From positions 2,744,001-2,808,000 of the forward strand of contig NC_058045.1 of the NCBI RefSeq assembly GCF_020085105.1: a DNA stretch of 64,000 nucleotides. Direction: 5' to 3'. The translations under genes were made by a program, and so were the position numbers. The notes beneath the pieces are model-generated. The model was given only the letters and a program-made list of their open reading frames with translations, was not told where the DNA came from and searched no databases. Position 1 is the first letter of the stretch, and the number at the start of each line of letters is the position of its first letter. Below are positions 43,651 through 56,480 of this stretch, piece after piece. The DNA is from Siniperca chuatsi. Taxonomy: Eukaryota; Chordata; Actinopteri; Centrarchiformes; Sinipercidae.

Positions 43651-45451
43651 AAAATGTCACTTCAGTCTGGTTAGATGCTTGTGTGGTCCTTACTCTTCAG
43701 TACCACAAACAAAACGAATGCTGTCTGCTCATGACATGTAGGCTACAGTGCGAGTTTGTTTTCTTTGTCTCTTATTCAATCAAAACAGACACCGACACCG
43801 AGCCCAAAGAACGTTTTTCTTCCGTTTATTAATAAATTAATAATAATAATAATAATTATAATAATAAACTTGACAATATATTTCAAAAACACATTGACAT
43901 TATTAATGTTGACTACAAAAAGGGAAGAATAAATGTGATTTCAGTTGGACTTTAATGTTTATGTGCTCTGAATATGATGAATAAAAAATATTCTGAGAAT
44001 CCTGCTGTCTCTGGTTTGTTACTAAGGAACTAACTGTGAATTCCTCAGTCAGTAGTAAGCAAGTCAGTAGCTAGTTTTGTATGATGATGCCTTAATTTAA
44101 TCAATATAATGTACCACTTAACTTCAGGGGGCACAAAAGGGGTAAGTAATAGCCAGGTAATCATGAAGTAATGAGGGACTACTCTGTATGATGTATCACT
44201 TTATCTGGAAGTGCACAAAAGAGTATTTGGTAAGTGTTTGTGCTATTCAGTGGCTGATTCATAGTTAATTGGGAACTACTCATGGAGAAAGTGGTCAGTA
44301 TGTCAATTCACAGATATTTATGAACTAATCATTACCTAATGATTCATTAATATAGTTTCACAGAGTTTGTTCTCTAGCAACTCATCATCATTATGATGAG
44401 TTATTTAGGAACTATGTATATTATCAGGTCGTTCCTGATTTCTTTCTCACTCACTTCTTAGAAAATACTCACAATTTTGTGTACCATATTGTAAAGTGTT
44501 ACCCAGTTCTCTAGTGATATAGCAGTTTCATTCATTTTCTGAATAAACACCAAACACTAGACCATTGAAGAGGTCTCAAAACTGACCTGTAAAATCCAGA
44601 TTAGTCAAAACCTAATTTTACTGGTGTACACAAGTTTTGGTAATTGTTGAAAAAGCTTAGTTACAGTATGTGAACACAAACACCACTTCCTTCTGCTTCC
44701 TGTGAGAAATGACCTCTGACCCCTACATCTTGCTCCCAGCATCAAGTCAGAAACATGATATCCCTTGGGAGCTTGACGGCATGTGCTCTACAAGGTCCCT
44801 GCTTTCCTTTGCTTGATTCTCTGTATATTTTTTAACTCTTAAAGTCTAAAAATACACTTGAGTGCGGATGTTGCTGCTGTGTTACATAAGCTGGTGGGAT
44901 TGAAGTGTCAGGAATAAGAGGTTGTACAGAAAGTTTCTGGATCTTAGTTCTCAAAAAGTAAACAATTATGGAAGAAAGGACAGTTTCTTGGAACAGCTTC
45001 ACAGAGGAATATCTACACAGAATTAACTTCAAGCTTCATGTTTTGGTCACTTTTTAATATACTTGAGGTAAAATGTCACAAATTTCCAGGGTTACACTGT
45101 AAAACCTGATAGTAAACCTGACAGTAATGAAGTCAATTACTCAAACTGTATTTAGTCTATAGACTAAACTATAAACTATAGAGTTTTACGTACCCTAGCA
45201 GTGTGATCATTCCCACAGTATAAAATAATGTACCCACATCCCCAGAAATGTATCATGGATAATGTCTGCATATGCAACTGTAAGAATTATGTATGTCTTT
45301 CTTTGTGAGCTAATGAATATAGATAATAGACATATTTTTTCTGGTCAAAGTAAAAAGAAGTAAATGTATTCATTTTAGATTTATTTTAAGTCAAAAAATA
45401 TCCATGCAGTAGTTCTAACAAGACTTTGTTAGATTGTCCTTTTATTCTGCT
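43651..45451. other. Intergenic, no gene seen
   Basis: AT-rich sequence with a short (TAA)n tract near 43838-43866. No recognisable repeat or coding frame was found. Confidence 0.4.
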
Positions 45452-46206
45452 GTCCCGGGGCCCCATTTATATAACCGTGCATAAGATTCCATACCAACAG
45501 TTTATGTGCACACTGACAAAATGCAAAAATGGCAAAATACAATACACACTACACTCCCACAATTTACCAAGAATGGTCACTGCAAAACCATTCACGAGTA
45601 CTGATATACATACTGTTCCTGTGGAAAAGGGCATTGTTACACACAAAAGAAAGTTTGATAGGCTGATGGCTGCAGCAGCTGTTAATGCAGTCAGTGCAAA
45701 ATACAGGACAATTCCCGAAATTTAACATGTTCAGACATGGAGGTAAATGGAGGTCCACGTAGTATTGTAGCATGTTACTGGTGGACATGTATGTAGCTGA
45801 TGAAAACACACATTCAATATTTAAAATATCTAACAAATAACGCTGTACGTAACTCCATAATGCAGCATAAAAAAAAACAAACAAATCTTATTTACACAGT
45901 AAATAAATGCATGCAGGTAGTGATGATGTGTCAGATGAGGTGGCTGGAGAAGGCAGAGTGCGTAAATCTAAGTAAAATATAAATAGTATATACTGTAAGT
46001 ATTTAGCGAAACATGAACAGTATTATAAGATTTTTTTTTAAATCGACCAGTGCACTGTTCTACATTTCTATAAAGATATTTGATGTGATCTTGGATTTCT
46101 ATAACTGATAATGATAATTCTATCATAGTTAATGTGGTTAAGATGAAAAGGAATCAGGATATTCAATGTTAATACCAGGCAACAGTTATAAATGAGGCCC
46201 CAGGAC
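45452..46206. mobile_element. DNA-transposon-like element with ~20-bp inverted ends
   Basis: gtcccggggccccatttata (45452-45471) is repeated in inverse at 46187-46206 (tataaatgaggccccaggac) with two mismatches. The 755-bp interior has a + frame of 99 codons (45426-45725) overlapping the left end. It shows no transposase motif that I recognise. Superfamily and target duplication are undetermined; it looks non-autonomous. Confidence 0.55.
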
Positions 46207-47465
46207 ATAATACACGTGTTTGGGTAAAATCATATTTTTATAATCATATTTTACTAGAGACTGGCACCTTTTGATTATGATAAGCTATTGCTGATATGAT
46301 ACTTTGATACTCTTTTTTTGATGCAATTTAATGTGTTCTTTCCCATAGTTTAATCCAGACTTTTAGTAGTGACAGCCTTAGTGCAAATACGGTAGAGAAT
46401 ACAGGTCAAATACAAGCCAACACCCTAGGCTTGTAGTGCGTTAAATCGTCAGTATTTTTTTTAATTTGTTATTCCAGCACTAGCCACTTGAGGCGCTGTT
46501 GGCACCAAAAGGAAGCACATCTAAAACTTCAGCATATGAAATATCTACTCAATATACTTAAGTGTTTAGGAACATTGTATAGCCTGAGATGTGGGCGAAA
46601 TAATGTTTTCAGCTGTTGACGATGGAAGCCCTGTGAGCACTATAACTCAAATTCGAGCATAACCTCGCCTTGCAGCATTGCTCTGTCATGTCTATGTAAA
46701 TTTGGGGACATTCTGTTGACGTGACCCTGTTGAACATAAGTGCTTTCAAAGCCAAAAACATGTAGATATTTTTCTGCTTTCATTCGTACAGTGACACAGA
46801 AAAGTTCAACATACTTAAAGAGTCTCAAAGCAGACTGGTAGCTGTACCTCCTGCAGCAATATTGTTGTAGTGTTGTTGCAGTTTAGTTGTAAATGGAAGA
46901 ATGGTTACAGTGTACTTAGTTGTAGAATGTTTTCAGTTCGTGAGCCATGCTGTAATTTCTTTTACACGTAATACATCACATTTGATCTTGCAGTGATTAG
47001 TAGCTACTGGCAGAGATAGGGAGAGAGAGAGAGATGTTGGATATGTATTGGGTTGGTTGATCTTGTAGTGATTACAGTTGAGTAGAGACAGAGAGTGAGG
47101 GAGGGCACCTTGTGTTCATCAGAGTTTTATCGTTGCCTAAGTTTAGATCTTGGCTCACAGACGGCTTCTCAAGTAACAAGGCTGCAGACTCACTTCAGCC
47201 ACTCCACATTGAGATAGAAACAGAGCTCCACACAGAGCTTTAAAGGGAGACGCACAAAGGCACAGAACAGTGGCAATTCACAAGAAAATTAGAGGAGAGG
47301 CAGGAAAGGGGCTGTTAATGCAGGACACTGTGATATAATGAAACATTTTAAGAAGGAGACACAGGCATAGAGAGAGGAAGAGCACAAACTATTCTTTTTG
47401 GAAATAATTCACTTGTGGTTCATCACATCAGTTGATCTCTGCTTTTTACCTGCTGGGACTGGACA
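46207..47465. other. Upstream region of the anoctamin gene, no distinct feature
   Basis: AT-rich, with a short GA run near 47020-47035 and another purine-rich stretch at 47085-47105. It would contain the promoter if 47466 is the first coding exon, but I see no convincing TATA or CpG cluster. Confidence 0.3.
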
Positions 47466-47570
47466 ATGACAGAGGAAGTAGAAGTGGGAGTTGACCTCTG
47501 TCCAACCTCCGGGTCTGAGCAACATGCTCCACATTTTCTACAAGATGTCATCTTCCACGGCAAGTTTAAG
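47466..47570 (+). CDS. ano1: Candidate first coding exon of the anoctamin gene
   Basis: ATG at 47466 opens 35 codons (MTEEVEVGVDLCPTSGSEQ...HGKFK) ending at a strong donor (AAG|gtgagt) in phase 0. The confident anoctamin exon at 53952 starts in phase 0, so the two join without a frame change, and the acidic N-terminal end suits an anoctamin cytosolic start. The first exon is poorly conserved in this family and cannot be confirmed by motif, so the evidence is splice site, phase and position only. Confidence 0.5.
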
Positions 47571-50190
47571 GTGAGTTCTCCATGAGAGACAGACAGAGCA
47601 GACAGAGACTAACAGTGAGGGAGTAAAATGAGAGTTACGACAAGACAGACAGAGCCACTGAATGAAATCTGTTTAGGTATAGATGTACACAGTATGGACT
47701 GTCCATAGATACTTGTTATAGGTAACGCTATTACAGGAAGTATTTTGTGATTTGGGATATTGGCATTGTAAAAAAAAAAAAAACAAATGATTTTCATTTT
47801 TACAATAGTACACAAAGTACAATCAATTTGACATAATTTTTTTAACCTCACTGACTCATGATTTTCTGCCACATTTTGTTCTAACTCACAGAACCTTGTT
47901 TGGAATTGTTGTGGAGATCCCAAAGTTTCCAAAGATACCAGATATGTCAGGCTGAAGCTTAGGAAAATATGTATAAAATGATACCCAAGACATGAAATAA
48001 ATCTTTCCATTTGATGGAATGGTGCAGACAAAAAAGATTTTAAAAGTCAGATTTTATTAAGTCAGTACCATGGTCATGGTACATTTAGTATTCTCACTGT
48101 CTTTTTACTCACAAAGAGTTGTAAACATGAAGTCATATAATAACTGATTCCCTGGACAGTGTTGATGACCTGTCATGCTGCATAACCACTGCTACCTCAA
48201 TCCATGATGAAGATCAAAACAAAGTTCATTCTGCTTATTGTCTGGGAAGCAGAAAGCTCACAAAAGAGCTGGATTAGAACTGCAAGAAAGGGCCTCCTTC
48301 ATGAAAACTCGATACACAGATTTGATCCTCTCTTGTGAACAAACTAAGAACTCTAGGAGGATTCATACATTTTTTCTTATTTCCAAAATATTCGCTAACT
48401 AGAACGCAACGTATGAGTGGTTAAGACTACTTGTAAATCATATCACATGATCATCTTCAGCAGATTGTGTTGCACAGTTGTCACGAAATGGTAAATGTTG
48501 AAATTTACATTTTTCTGAGCGCTTTAAGGACTTGTTGTCCATATTGAGATTGAAAGTTAATTCTTGCCTTCAGAAACAGAAGTTGACAAAAAATAGCTGT
48601 CCTGGAGCTTGATGAAAATTCCTTAAAGTGTTCAGAAATATTGAACTTGTGGTGAGATTGTTTTGTCAGTTTTTCATCACGTTTCCAAAATGGTTTGTTT
48701 TTCTGTAATACAAAAATGGCTTGTTGACTTACTTGACATTAGAAGATGGCGCATAGCATAAAACAAGTCACTACTTTTGGCACACTTAAATACACAGATG
48801 CCATTTGAGTTGCTAAATACCTGACTTTGGTGCCTGGTATTTGTAGTGGAATGCTCTCCAGTGCTGCAGGTGTGTGCAGAACATCTCTTGCCAGAGTCTC
48901 TATGATTAGTGACCTGTTTTTTCCCTGACAGTTACCAGATGTTTTTTGGTTGCTAATTTTAAATGGTACTGCTATTTTCACTTCCAAACATGTGCTATAC
49001 ACATGGAATGGATTGAGTAGCAAGGCATACTTTTTTTTTTAGTACTGGTACTGTAAGTGGTATTGTATTGGCAATAAAATTAAACAATAATCAAACAATA
49101 AAAAAAGAAATAATCAGCCCTATTTGGTGCTAATCTCAAAACTTTGAGCGGCCCTGAGTAAATTTAGCAAAGCACACCTCTAAGGTGTTAGAGGTACTCA
49201 CAGAATCATTGCCATGTATTGAGGATGTGACCACAGCAAGTGAATTTTCACCTTGTGTTAGTCGCACAAGGGATAATTTGTGTTTACTAAGCACAGTCTG
49301 TGAATATTAGCCCTTTATCTGGCTTACTACTTACTATGTTGCTATGAACACAAAATCACAGCAAAATCTGTGATTTAATTGCAATAAACGGATCAAAAGG
49401 ATCTTCAAGTGTAAAATGGGTGGAGTTCCCCTTTTAATATTGGTGCGTGCTCTCTGTGTAGTTTGATCTGTAAACACCATCCCTCAGATCTGTAGCCACA
49501 CCTTATGAGTAGACTTCATAAGGAGAAATACTGTATTAGGCTGAGGCCATGACACAGCTCATAACACACTATTTATGTCTCATATAGAATTTACTTGAAG
49601 CACCACAGTGAGCAGCTGCCACCCCTACTATGGCACCCAACACCTGCCCGAGCTCCTGAAATCATAATTTTCATTCACCATGTCTCTATGCCATCCAAAT
49701 TCCTGAATAGCTGTATCTGGAGCTCAGAATGAGCTCTATCTGTGTAAACTTCTAATTCTAAACTTGTAATTTACTGTTCGCTAAATTGGATTCCATAGTG
49801 ATACTGCAGTAATTAATGTAACATTAGATGAAGGTGCAGTCTCTGTCTATAAAGCAGCTGGTGCATTCATCACTTACCTTGTTTTAAGTAATCAATTAAT
49901 CACAAGATGTGATTTGAAACATTGATATAAAGATCAACTTGAATAAACAGCACAAAGAGCTACAGGTATTCCACTACAGGTGAGCCAAAGTGTTAATTTT
50001 ACAGCCCAGTATCCTAGGAATTACCATACATCCATTTTAGACCACTCACACCTCAGGATTTACATGCAGACTTTGCTTGGAAAATTAAAGATAGTGGCCA
50101 AACATCCTGTTCATTTCCCTGACCCTGATCTAATGTGTGCCGCGTTGCCGTCACTGCCTATCTTTTCCTTGCAAGCTTTAATTAAATGTT

Positions 50191-50690
50191 TTAATGTGTT
50201 AAGATGGCCAGTAAGATGGCCAGTACTGAACAATGCAGCAGCATTCTGAATGAGTCTGAATGAGCAGCATTCTGAATGAGTTGAAGTTGTCGAATGGTCT
50301 TTTTGGGAAGACCAGACAAGAGACTGTTAAAATAGTCTGCCATGCTGGAAATGAAGGCATGAATGAGTTTCTCTAGATCTTGTCTGGACATGAGACCTGT
50401 AATTCTTGCTATTTGTTTGAGATGATAAAACACTGATTTATTTATTGCCTTGATGTGGCTGCTGAAGTCCAGATCTGAGTCTATTAAAGCACCAAGATTT
50501 CTAACTTTCGTCTTTATAGCTCTGGAATCAAGCCCCGTCTTGTCTTTATTTAATTTACGGAAATTTAATTCCATCCAGCTATTTACTTGTTCTAAGCATT
50601 GAAAGAGTGAGTCTAAGGGACCATAGTCACTTGGTGAAAGAGAGTAAATCTGAGTGTCGGGCCACACATGGCCATAGTTTGGACACCTCT
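50191..50690 (-). pseudogene. LINE reverse-transcriptase C-terminal fragment
   Basis: Minus-strand codons give DTQIYSLSPSDYGPLDSLFQ, then LEQVNSWMELNFRKLNKDKT, VRNLGALIDSDLDFSSHIKA and NSLLSGLPKKTIRQLQLIQN. That is the RT palm end and thumb of a jockey/L2-type LINE. It is related to, but distinct from, family A. The catalytic box and 3' UTR are absent. Confidence 0.75.
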
Positions 50691-50924
50691 ACCATGTCTT
50701 TGGTGCAATATACTACACTAAAGACATTACAGTTTTTTTCCAGTTGCTAACAAGCATTGTTCAGTACTGAAACCCCATTTCAAAACTCTTCACACAGTCA
50801 GCGAAACAGAAGTCAATGCAGACCAAACTGTGAACCATTTTTCATTGCTTTCAGACAAAATGCATTCAGTGACCACACTGTATTTTCAGCACATTTTTCT
50901 AATGCTAACACACTGCATTCTGTA

Positions 50925-51075
50925 GGGGTGTAAGGTACTGAATGGCAACATCCCTGGTTTGAATCCGGCTGGGCACCTTTGAGGGATGTCATTCTTCATG
51001 TCTTTCACTTGTCATCCCTCTACTGTCAGCTCTCGGTTAAAGGCATAAAAATCTAAAAAAAATAATAAAATATAA
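50925..51075 (+). mobile_element. SINE remnant, 5' truncated
   Basis: A B-box-like ggtttgaatccggctggg is followed by the body cttcatgtctttcacttgtc and a 3' end with aaaggcataaaaatctaaaa and an AATAAT tail. This is the pattern of a second tRNA-derived fish SINE family. The A box is not evident. Confidence 0.6.
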
Positions 51076-51354
51076 ATAAAATTATGAGATCAGGGCCTCT
51101 CAATTCAAAACAAGTTTTTAATTGCTGCTATAATGTCTGCAAACCACCAGATGCCACTGCGCAATGCCCCGAAGCTTCAAATCTTTTTTCTGCAAAAACA
51201 GGAAGACAGCCTCAAAGCTCCCATGGTTTCATCCATACTCACGCCCTATCATGTTGAATTTTGAAACTCCAATAACTTTTGCCCAGTTGTGGTACAATAT
51301 CATCTGCTGTGGGAGTTTATTTCAGTGACTAACTGTGGCATATTATATCTAATT

Positions 51355-51598
51355 TTTGCCACAGGGTGCCATAGAGTGCCACTAACTGCCACAGAATGGC
51401 ACTAACTGCCACAGAGTTCCATTAACTGCCACTAAGAGCCACAGAGTGCCACAAGGTGCCACAGAGTGCCACTAACTGCCAGAGAGTGCCACTAACTGCC
51501 ACAGAATTCCACAAACTGCCAAAGAGTGCCACAAGGTGCCATTGAGTGCCACTAATTGCCACAGAGTGCCAGTAGTTGCCACAGAGCCACTAGCTGTC
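51355..51598. repeat. Minisatellite gccacagagtgccactaact, + orientation
   Basis: About two dozen diverged ~10-bp units of the form gccac(a/t)(g/a)a(g/a)t, arranged as ~20-bp pairs. The same unit occurs in reverse orientation at 52236-52365. Confidence 0.85.
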
Positions 51599-52235
51599 TT
51601 CTTTCTAAAAGTTTGTAAAAAAGGAGGATTTTATTTTCTTGTTGGGTTCTGTTGACTGATAATTGGTTATATTTTTGTCAAAGAAAAACTGCTGTTGAAA
51701 TGTATTAGATGTATATGTGATGGTTAACAACTCAATGATACTGATAAAATAAAGTTACATATTGAAGCAAACTATTTGCTGAATCAATAAAGCTGCGGTT
51801 ATCACAGGTAGGAACACAAGAGCAATAGAACCAGAGGAACTCAGAAAACAGGGTTGACATGAAAGTTATTATAACAATTAATGGAGCTAGGGAACACTGG
51901 GATTTCAAGCTAACATGAACAATGCTCAAGAACACAGGGAGTTAAAGGTAACATTTAATGGTACCAAATATGAAGATCAGGCATAGATGTACAGGGGAAC
52001 AGAGACTATATACAAATGGGGGTATTATGACAATGAGACACAGGTATGCAGGACAGAGTGGGCCTCACACATGGAGAACACAGGGACCCTCTGCTGAGGA
52101 AACACCGGAACAACAAAACACCAACAAAGAGAGGCTAGGGAACTGAGGGAAAGTGAGGAACTGGCTGGGAAGAGACAGACAGAGCTGTGACAGCAGTTTG
52201 TTTTGATAATGAATAAACTTAATTTTTAGGAAGTA

Positions 52236-52365
52236 GTAGGTGACACACTGTGGCACACTTTGGCAGCTATTGGCACCCTTTAACACTCTGTGGCAGCTAT
52301 TGGCACTTTGTGGCACCCTGTGGCAGCTAGTGGCACTCTGTAGCACTCTGTGGCAGTTATATTTT
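52236..52365. repeat. Minisatellite, inverted orientation
   Basis: Units such as tggcagctattggcactttg and tggcaccctgtggcagctag are reverse complements of the 51355-51598 array. A third short array in the original orientation follows at 52747-52795 (cacagagtgccactagctgc). Confidence 0.85.
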
Positions 52366-53951
52366 AATATTTTACACCACTTAACTATGTCAGTGTCAGT
52401 TGTCACTCTGCTCCTGCTTATATATTACGAAGAAGTAAAAAACAAACATGAAACAGTGAAAAACAAGTTTGTAAATAAAAATGTGTAATGTTATTTTTCT
52501 CATATTTTTATTTTATATTTATTAAGCAGCCTAAATGGTTTTTAAAATTACTATAAAAGTCATTTTTAGTAAAGACTGTATTTTTGTTTCTTTTTATTTC
52601 AAAACAAGAGTAGAATGTGCTTGCTAAACAAACATTCCTAAAACAGAGTGATGGCTGCTGACCTGTCACAACAGACCATGCACACTTACTTGGCCCTGCC
52701 CTAGTTGACAGCGAGTCAAGGGAGGCGTCTCGCAACTGTGCCACTCACCTATCACAGAGTGCCACTAGCTGCCATTGTGGTGCCACTAGCTGCCAGCGCT
52801 ACTGGGAGGATTTCGATGCTGCTGTAAAGTTGTGCATGTACAAAGACAGGGTCAATATTTCATTAACTTTTGCTAGCTGGCTACTTACCAGGATTTGTAA
52901 GGAGGCTTCCAGGTGCTTCTTGCTGCGGTGTTGCCACATGCAGATAAAAAACAGATTTCCCATGAGGACGCTCACTTTGCAAACGATTGTTAATTGCATC
53001 AACATCATGACATTTAGAGCGTAACTTACTCAACTTATTAAGTTGTTGTCAAGGATGAAAGAATACTGATTTGGAATGAGTAATAATTGTAGTTCTTGAA
53101 ACTCAGTATAATTACGCCATTCTTAAATTGTTTTTATTGAAATTTACCAAACATTAAGGACATCTTAAAAATATAATTTGCTAGTCAAATACTAATTTAC
53201 TTTCGTGAAAACAACTTAAACAATAAATGTAAATTTAAGACAAAATTAACAGTTATTATTTATTTTGGTATGTCCAACTCAAACAATCACTTAAGGGATA
53301 TTCAGATATTTTATTAAGGTAATAAAAAATAACTTATTGTGATATTTACAAAGCATTACAAAGAGTGTAGGCTATCTTAATCCAACTAAATTCTCAGCTC
53401 ACTGGTTTATCCTTCACGAATGATAGTTCACTAATTAGCGAGTTGAATGTTCGGTCGAGTTTCAGTTCAATGAGTGGGACTACGCAGTCGGAGCTCCGGT
53501 CAAGCACTGAACTATTCGGTGAAGAAGTTTTTTGAACGAATCACTTTAATGAACTGATTCTAATGATTCAATACAATGAAAAGAACTGCTTCATCCATCA
53601 CTATTATGAGTTGGAATGCACCCCTACCCTCTAACTCAGTTCCCCAGAGGAATCACAGCTAAATATTACCACCTACTGACAGAAAAGAGCATAACAGGAC
53701 TTAAATTGGACAACCTGATCAATAGTAAATTGGTGGTCACAAATTTGTCGCAAACAGTAAAGGATTTATATGTATATGAATTATTAGCTCACAAATCTTA
53801 TATAAATATGAATTTCATGACTCATAAAATCCCTTTTTTGTGAGCATCACAGAAACAAAACTGTTCACGTAGACAAGCACTTCTGCCTCTACATGCAGTT
53901 TCCTGTGTCCTAAATCCTCACCCCTCTCTGTGTGTCCCCATGTGTTGTCAG

Positions 53952-54344
53952 CTACTGAAGGCTCTAACCCCAGAGGAAAACACCCACTGCCAGCACGGCC
54001 TCTACTTCCAGGATGGTCAGCGGCGTGTCGACTACGTCCTCACCTATCCCGTGAAGAAGCCGACCGGGGGGCGTTCTAGCCGACAGCCAGCGCACCTGCT
54101 CACTGAAAATGCTGTTGCCCGCAGCCTACGCCGTGGCCCCCAGAGCTGTGACGAACATCTCCGACATCACCGAGCACAAAGGGCGAGAGACTCATCGTCC
54201 CTGCCGTCATCACCAGTGGTCGACGTGGAGCTGGGCTGTCCGGGTGAGACCTTCAGCGGCCAGGAGGATCACAAGACGTTCAGGAGGGAGGAGTTTGAGG
54301 GGAAACTCAGAGACATGGGGCTGGAGTTGGAGAGAGATGAGGAT
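53952..54344 (+). CDS. ano1: Anoctamin (ano1-like), N-terminal cytosolic exon
   Basis: A 131-codon exon between ttgtcag|CTA and GAT|gtgagt, phase 0 at both ends. It encodes HCQHGLYFQDGQRRVDYVLT, the conserved start of the anoctamin dimerisation domain. A variable basic/Ser-rich loop follows, then HKTFRREEFEGKLRDMGLEL and ERDED. Anoctamin 1 is a Ca2+-activated chloride channel of the plasma membrane with ten membrane helices. Those lie in later exons beyond this window. The GLYFxDGxRxVDY stretch and the ELERDED end fit ano1 better than ano2 or ano5, but paralogue choice needs the rest of the gene. Confidence 0.82.
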
Positions 54345-54894
54345 GTGAGTTTACATCTTTATCCATTTATTCTTCCCAGAAACACTCAACTCCACCTAAA
54401 ATCTATTTCTAATAGTGTCTGTAATCAGTGGCGTTTTTATATGTAAAAAAATGGTGGGGCACCAACCACTTCAATAGATACTAGGCTACATACCAGGAAA
54501 ACTACAGTACAGTACACTACTTGCTACTACACTTGCAGGTCTTGTACACATACACAGAGGAAGAGAGAGATAGTGTTTGTGCGTAAGAGAGAGAGAGAGC
54601 GAGAGAGAGAGAGAGAGAAGGAGAGCAATTACACAAGTTACATTACCACTGTCACAAGCCTCAATTAAGAAAGAAATATTCCATAGTCATAAACTGACAC
54701 AACTAAGCTCAGAACAAATGAGCTTACAGGGCCATAAGTGAACAGCAAAGAGCTCAACACCACTGAAGGCCACAACGAAGCACACAACTTTTTAGAGATA
54801 CAGATCCATTCTATAACAACAACCTTAAGAGATAATGGAAACACTGACCATCTATATTAAAATATTCTTTCACTCACCAAATCTGAGGGCTCAC

Positions 54895-56480
54895 TTGAAG
54901 AGAAAGGCGGCACGGCAGTTCTTGCTCTGGGCAAACTTCTCAATAACTTTGGGGATGAAGTCATGTAGCTGCTGAATCAGCTGCCTTTCGATGGACAGCA
55001 TGGCCAATGTGTTGAGTCGCGGCTGTCCCATGGTATTGCGAGAGAAAGTTTTTATCCTCTTCAAGGTGGAAAAGCTCCTCTCTGACTCAGATATCATCAT
55101 GGGAGTTATGATAATTTTCAGCAGTGACGGTCTCAGCAAAAGCCTCTTCTAAGTTTTTCTCGAGGATGGATTTTAACAGAGACAGGGCCAGCTTACCAGT
55201 ATGAAGCTTGGTGTACAGAGTGGTCAGCTCAGACTTCAACATTTCCTCATTTCCTACAGGCCATAGTTTCACAGCACAGTCATGCTCAAATGTAGGGAAT
55301 GACAGGACAAATTGTGGGAAGAGCGAGCTGTCAACTAGCTTTGCAGCGATCAGGTGGTCGCTCTGTGAAACCCAATGTTCCACCTGAGTGCACCTGACTG
55401 TCGCATGCCTCTTTCATCACTGGTGCTGTGTTGGTTACTGGTTGGCCTGCCTTACCTGCTCCATCATGAGCAGTGGTGGCCAATTTATCAGTTTGCTGAC
55501 GCATGTTCTCGACATTCTCCTTGAAATGGATGAGCGCACTACTAATCCCAGGTGCATCAATTCTCTGTTTTGGCGAGTGTTAGTGAGTGTTGCATAAAAC
55601 ATCCACTTCTGGCATAAGCAAGGAAAATATTTCCAGCAAATGCAGAAAGGCTCTGTCCTGGAGTTTCTTTGACAGGCCACATGCCTCACTTATAGTGGCA
55701 TCATCCCATCCGGGTTGTGTGTGTATCCATACAGTGGAGCAGCGGGGTGCGGTTCTCCCAAACTACACTGACAGTTCTACTTTTAAAGTTCCATCACACA
55801 ACAGGTGGCCATGGAATGCATCTCTTTTATTGTTGGGAAACATGTATAGCAGCACAACCACCATTTATGATTTACAAGAAACATCAGTTGTCTTGTCTGC
55901 CTGTAAGGTGACAAATTATGTCTCGTCCATTTGCTTGGCTCCTGGCACTTCTTCTCCCTGTGCACTTCATACATACAGTCCAACAGTTCGTTTTGTACGG
56001 TGCTGGATGTCCCTTTGAAGATGGGCTGAGCGTCATAGTGCCTCTGAAGCCTCGAATCGCTGTCACACATTCTTAAAAATACATCTGAATATTCACAGAT
56101 TCAGAGAGTCCACCGACTTCATTGTGGCCCCACAGTGCTGTTTCATATTTTCCACACAGTTCTGACTGTGCATGTACCTGTTTTCTCCACCTGACTGTTA
56201 TGCTGCTCAATGGAGTGTAGGAAGATATTTCAAATCTTTGTAACCCGTCCTTGACCAAGTACCATCTCCACCAAATAGCAGACATGGAAGACAGATAAGT
56301 GCCTTATTTTGTACGTTAACCGTTAGCCACTCCACGTTACACCTGCAGTTAATTTTACCAGCATTTTGACTGATGACAGTATCCTGTGGCTGGTGGGCAC
56401 CGAGCTGCTTTAATTCCAATTTCTCCTCCAATTTAAGGGTTTCAAACCTGTGCTCGAGTATGAAATCCACTACTTTCATT
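54895..56480 (-). pseudogene. hAT-superfamily transposase relic (ZMYM-like zinc finger type)
   Basis: Minus strand, right to left. The N-terminal zinc-finger segment has NKALICLPCLLFGGDGTWSR and TGYKDLKYL (56240-56330). The catalytic region is decayed, with FVAIQADETTDVSCKSQ and RDAFHGHLLCDG (55790-55900). After more frame breaks comes the C-terminal hAT dimerisation motif SERSFSTLKRIKTFSRNTM near 55030-55085. The order is that of fish hAT/ZMYM1-related transposases. At least four frameshifts make it dead. The first ATG (56479) lies inside a perfect inverted repeat. Confidence 0.75.

Larger units (their letters stand above)
47571..53951. other. Probable first intron of the anoctamin gene
   Basis: 6.4 kb between the candidate first exon and the confident anoctamin exon. 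It holds a LINE fragment (50191-50690), a SINE remnant (50925-51075) and three minisatellite arrays (51355-51598, 52236-52365, 52747-52795). The rest (47.6-50.1, 52.8-53.9 kb) is AT-rich with no recognised feature. Confidence 0.5.

Noticed and set aside
47609..48031. A 140-codon frame on -
   Set aside because: AT-rich sequence with hydrophobic low-complexity translation, no family resemblance, and position inside the probable anoctamin intron.
53616..53843. A 75-codon + frame just before the anoctamin exon
   Set aside because: No motif, no splice connection in phase with 53952, and it ends before the acceptor, so it is probably intronic chance.
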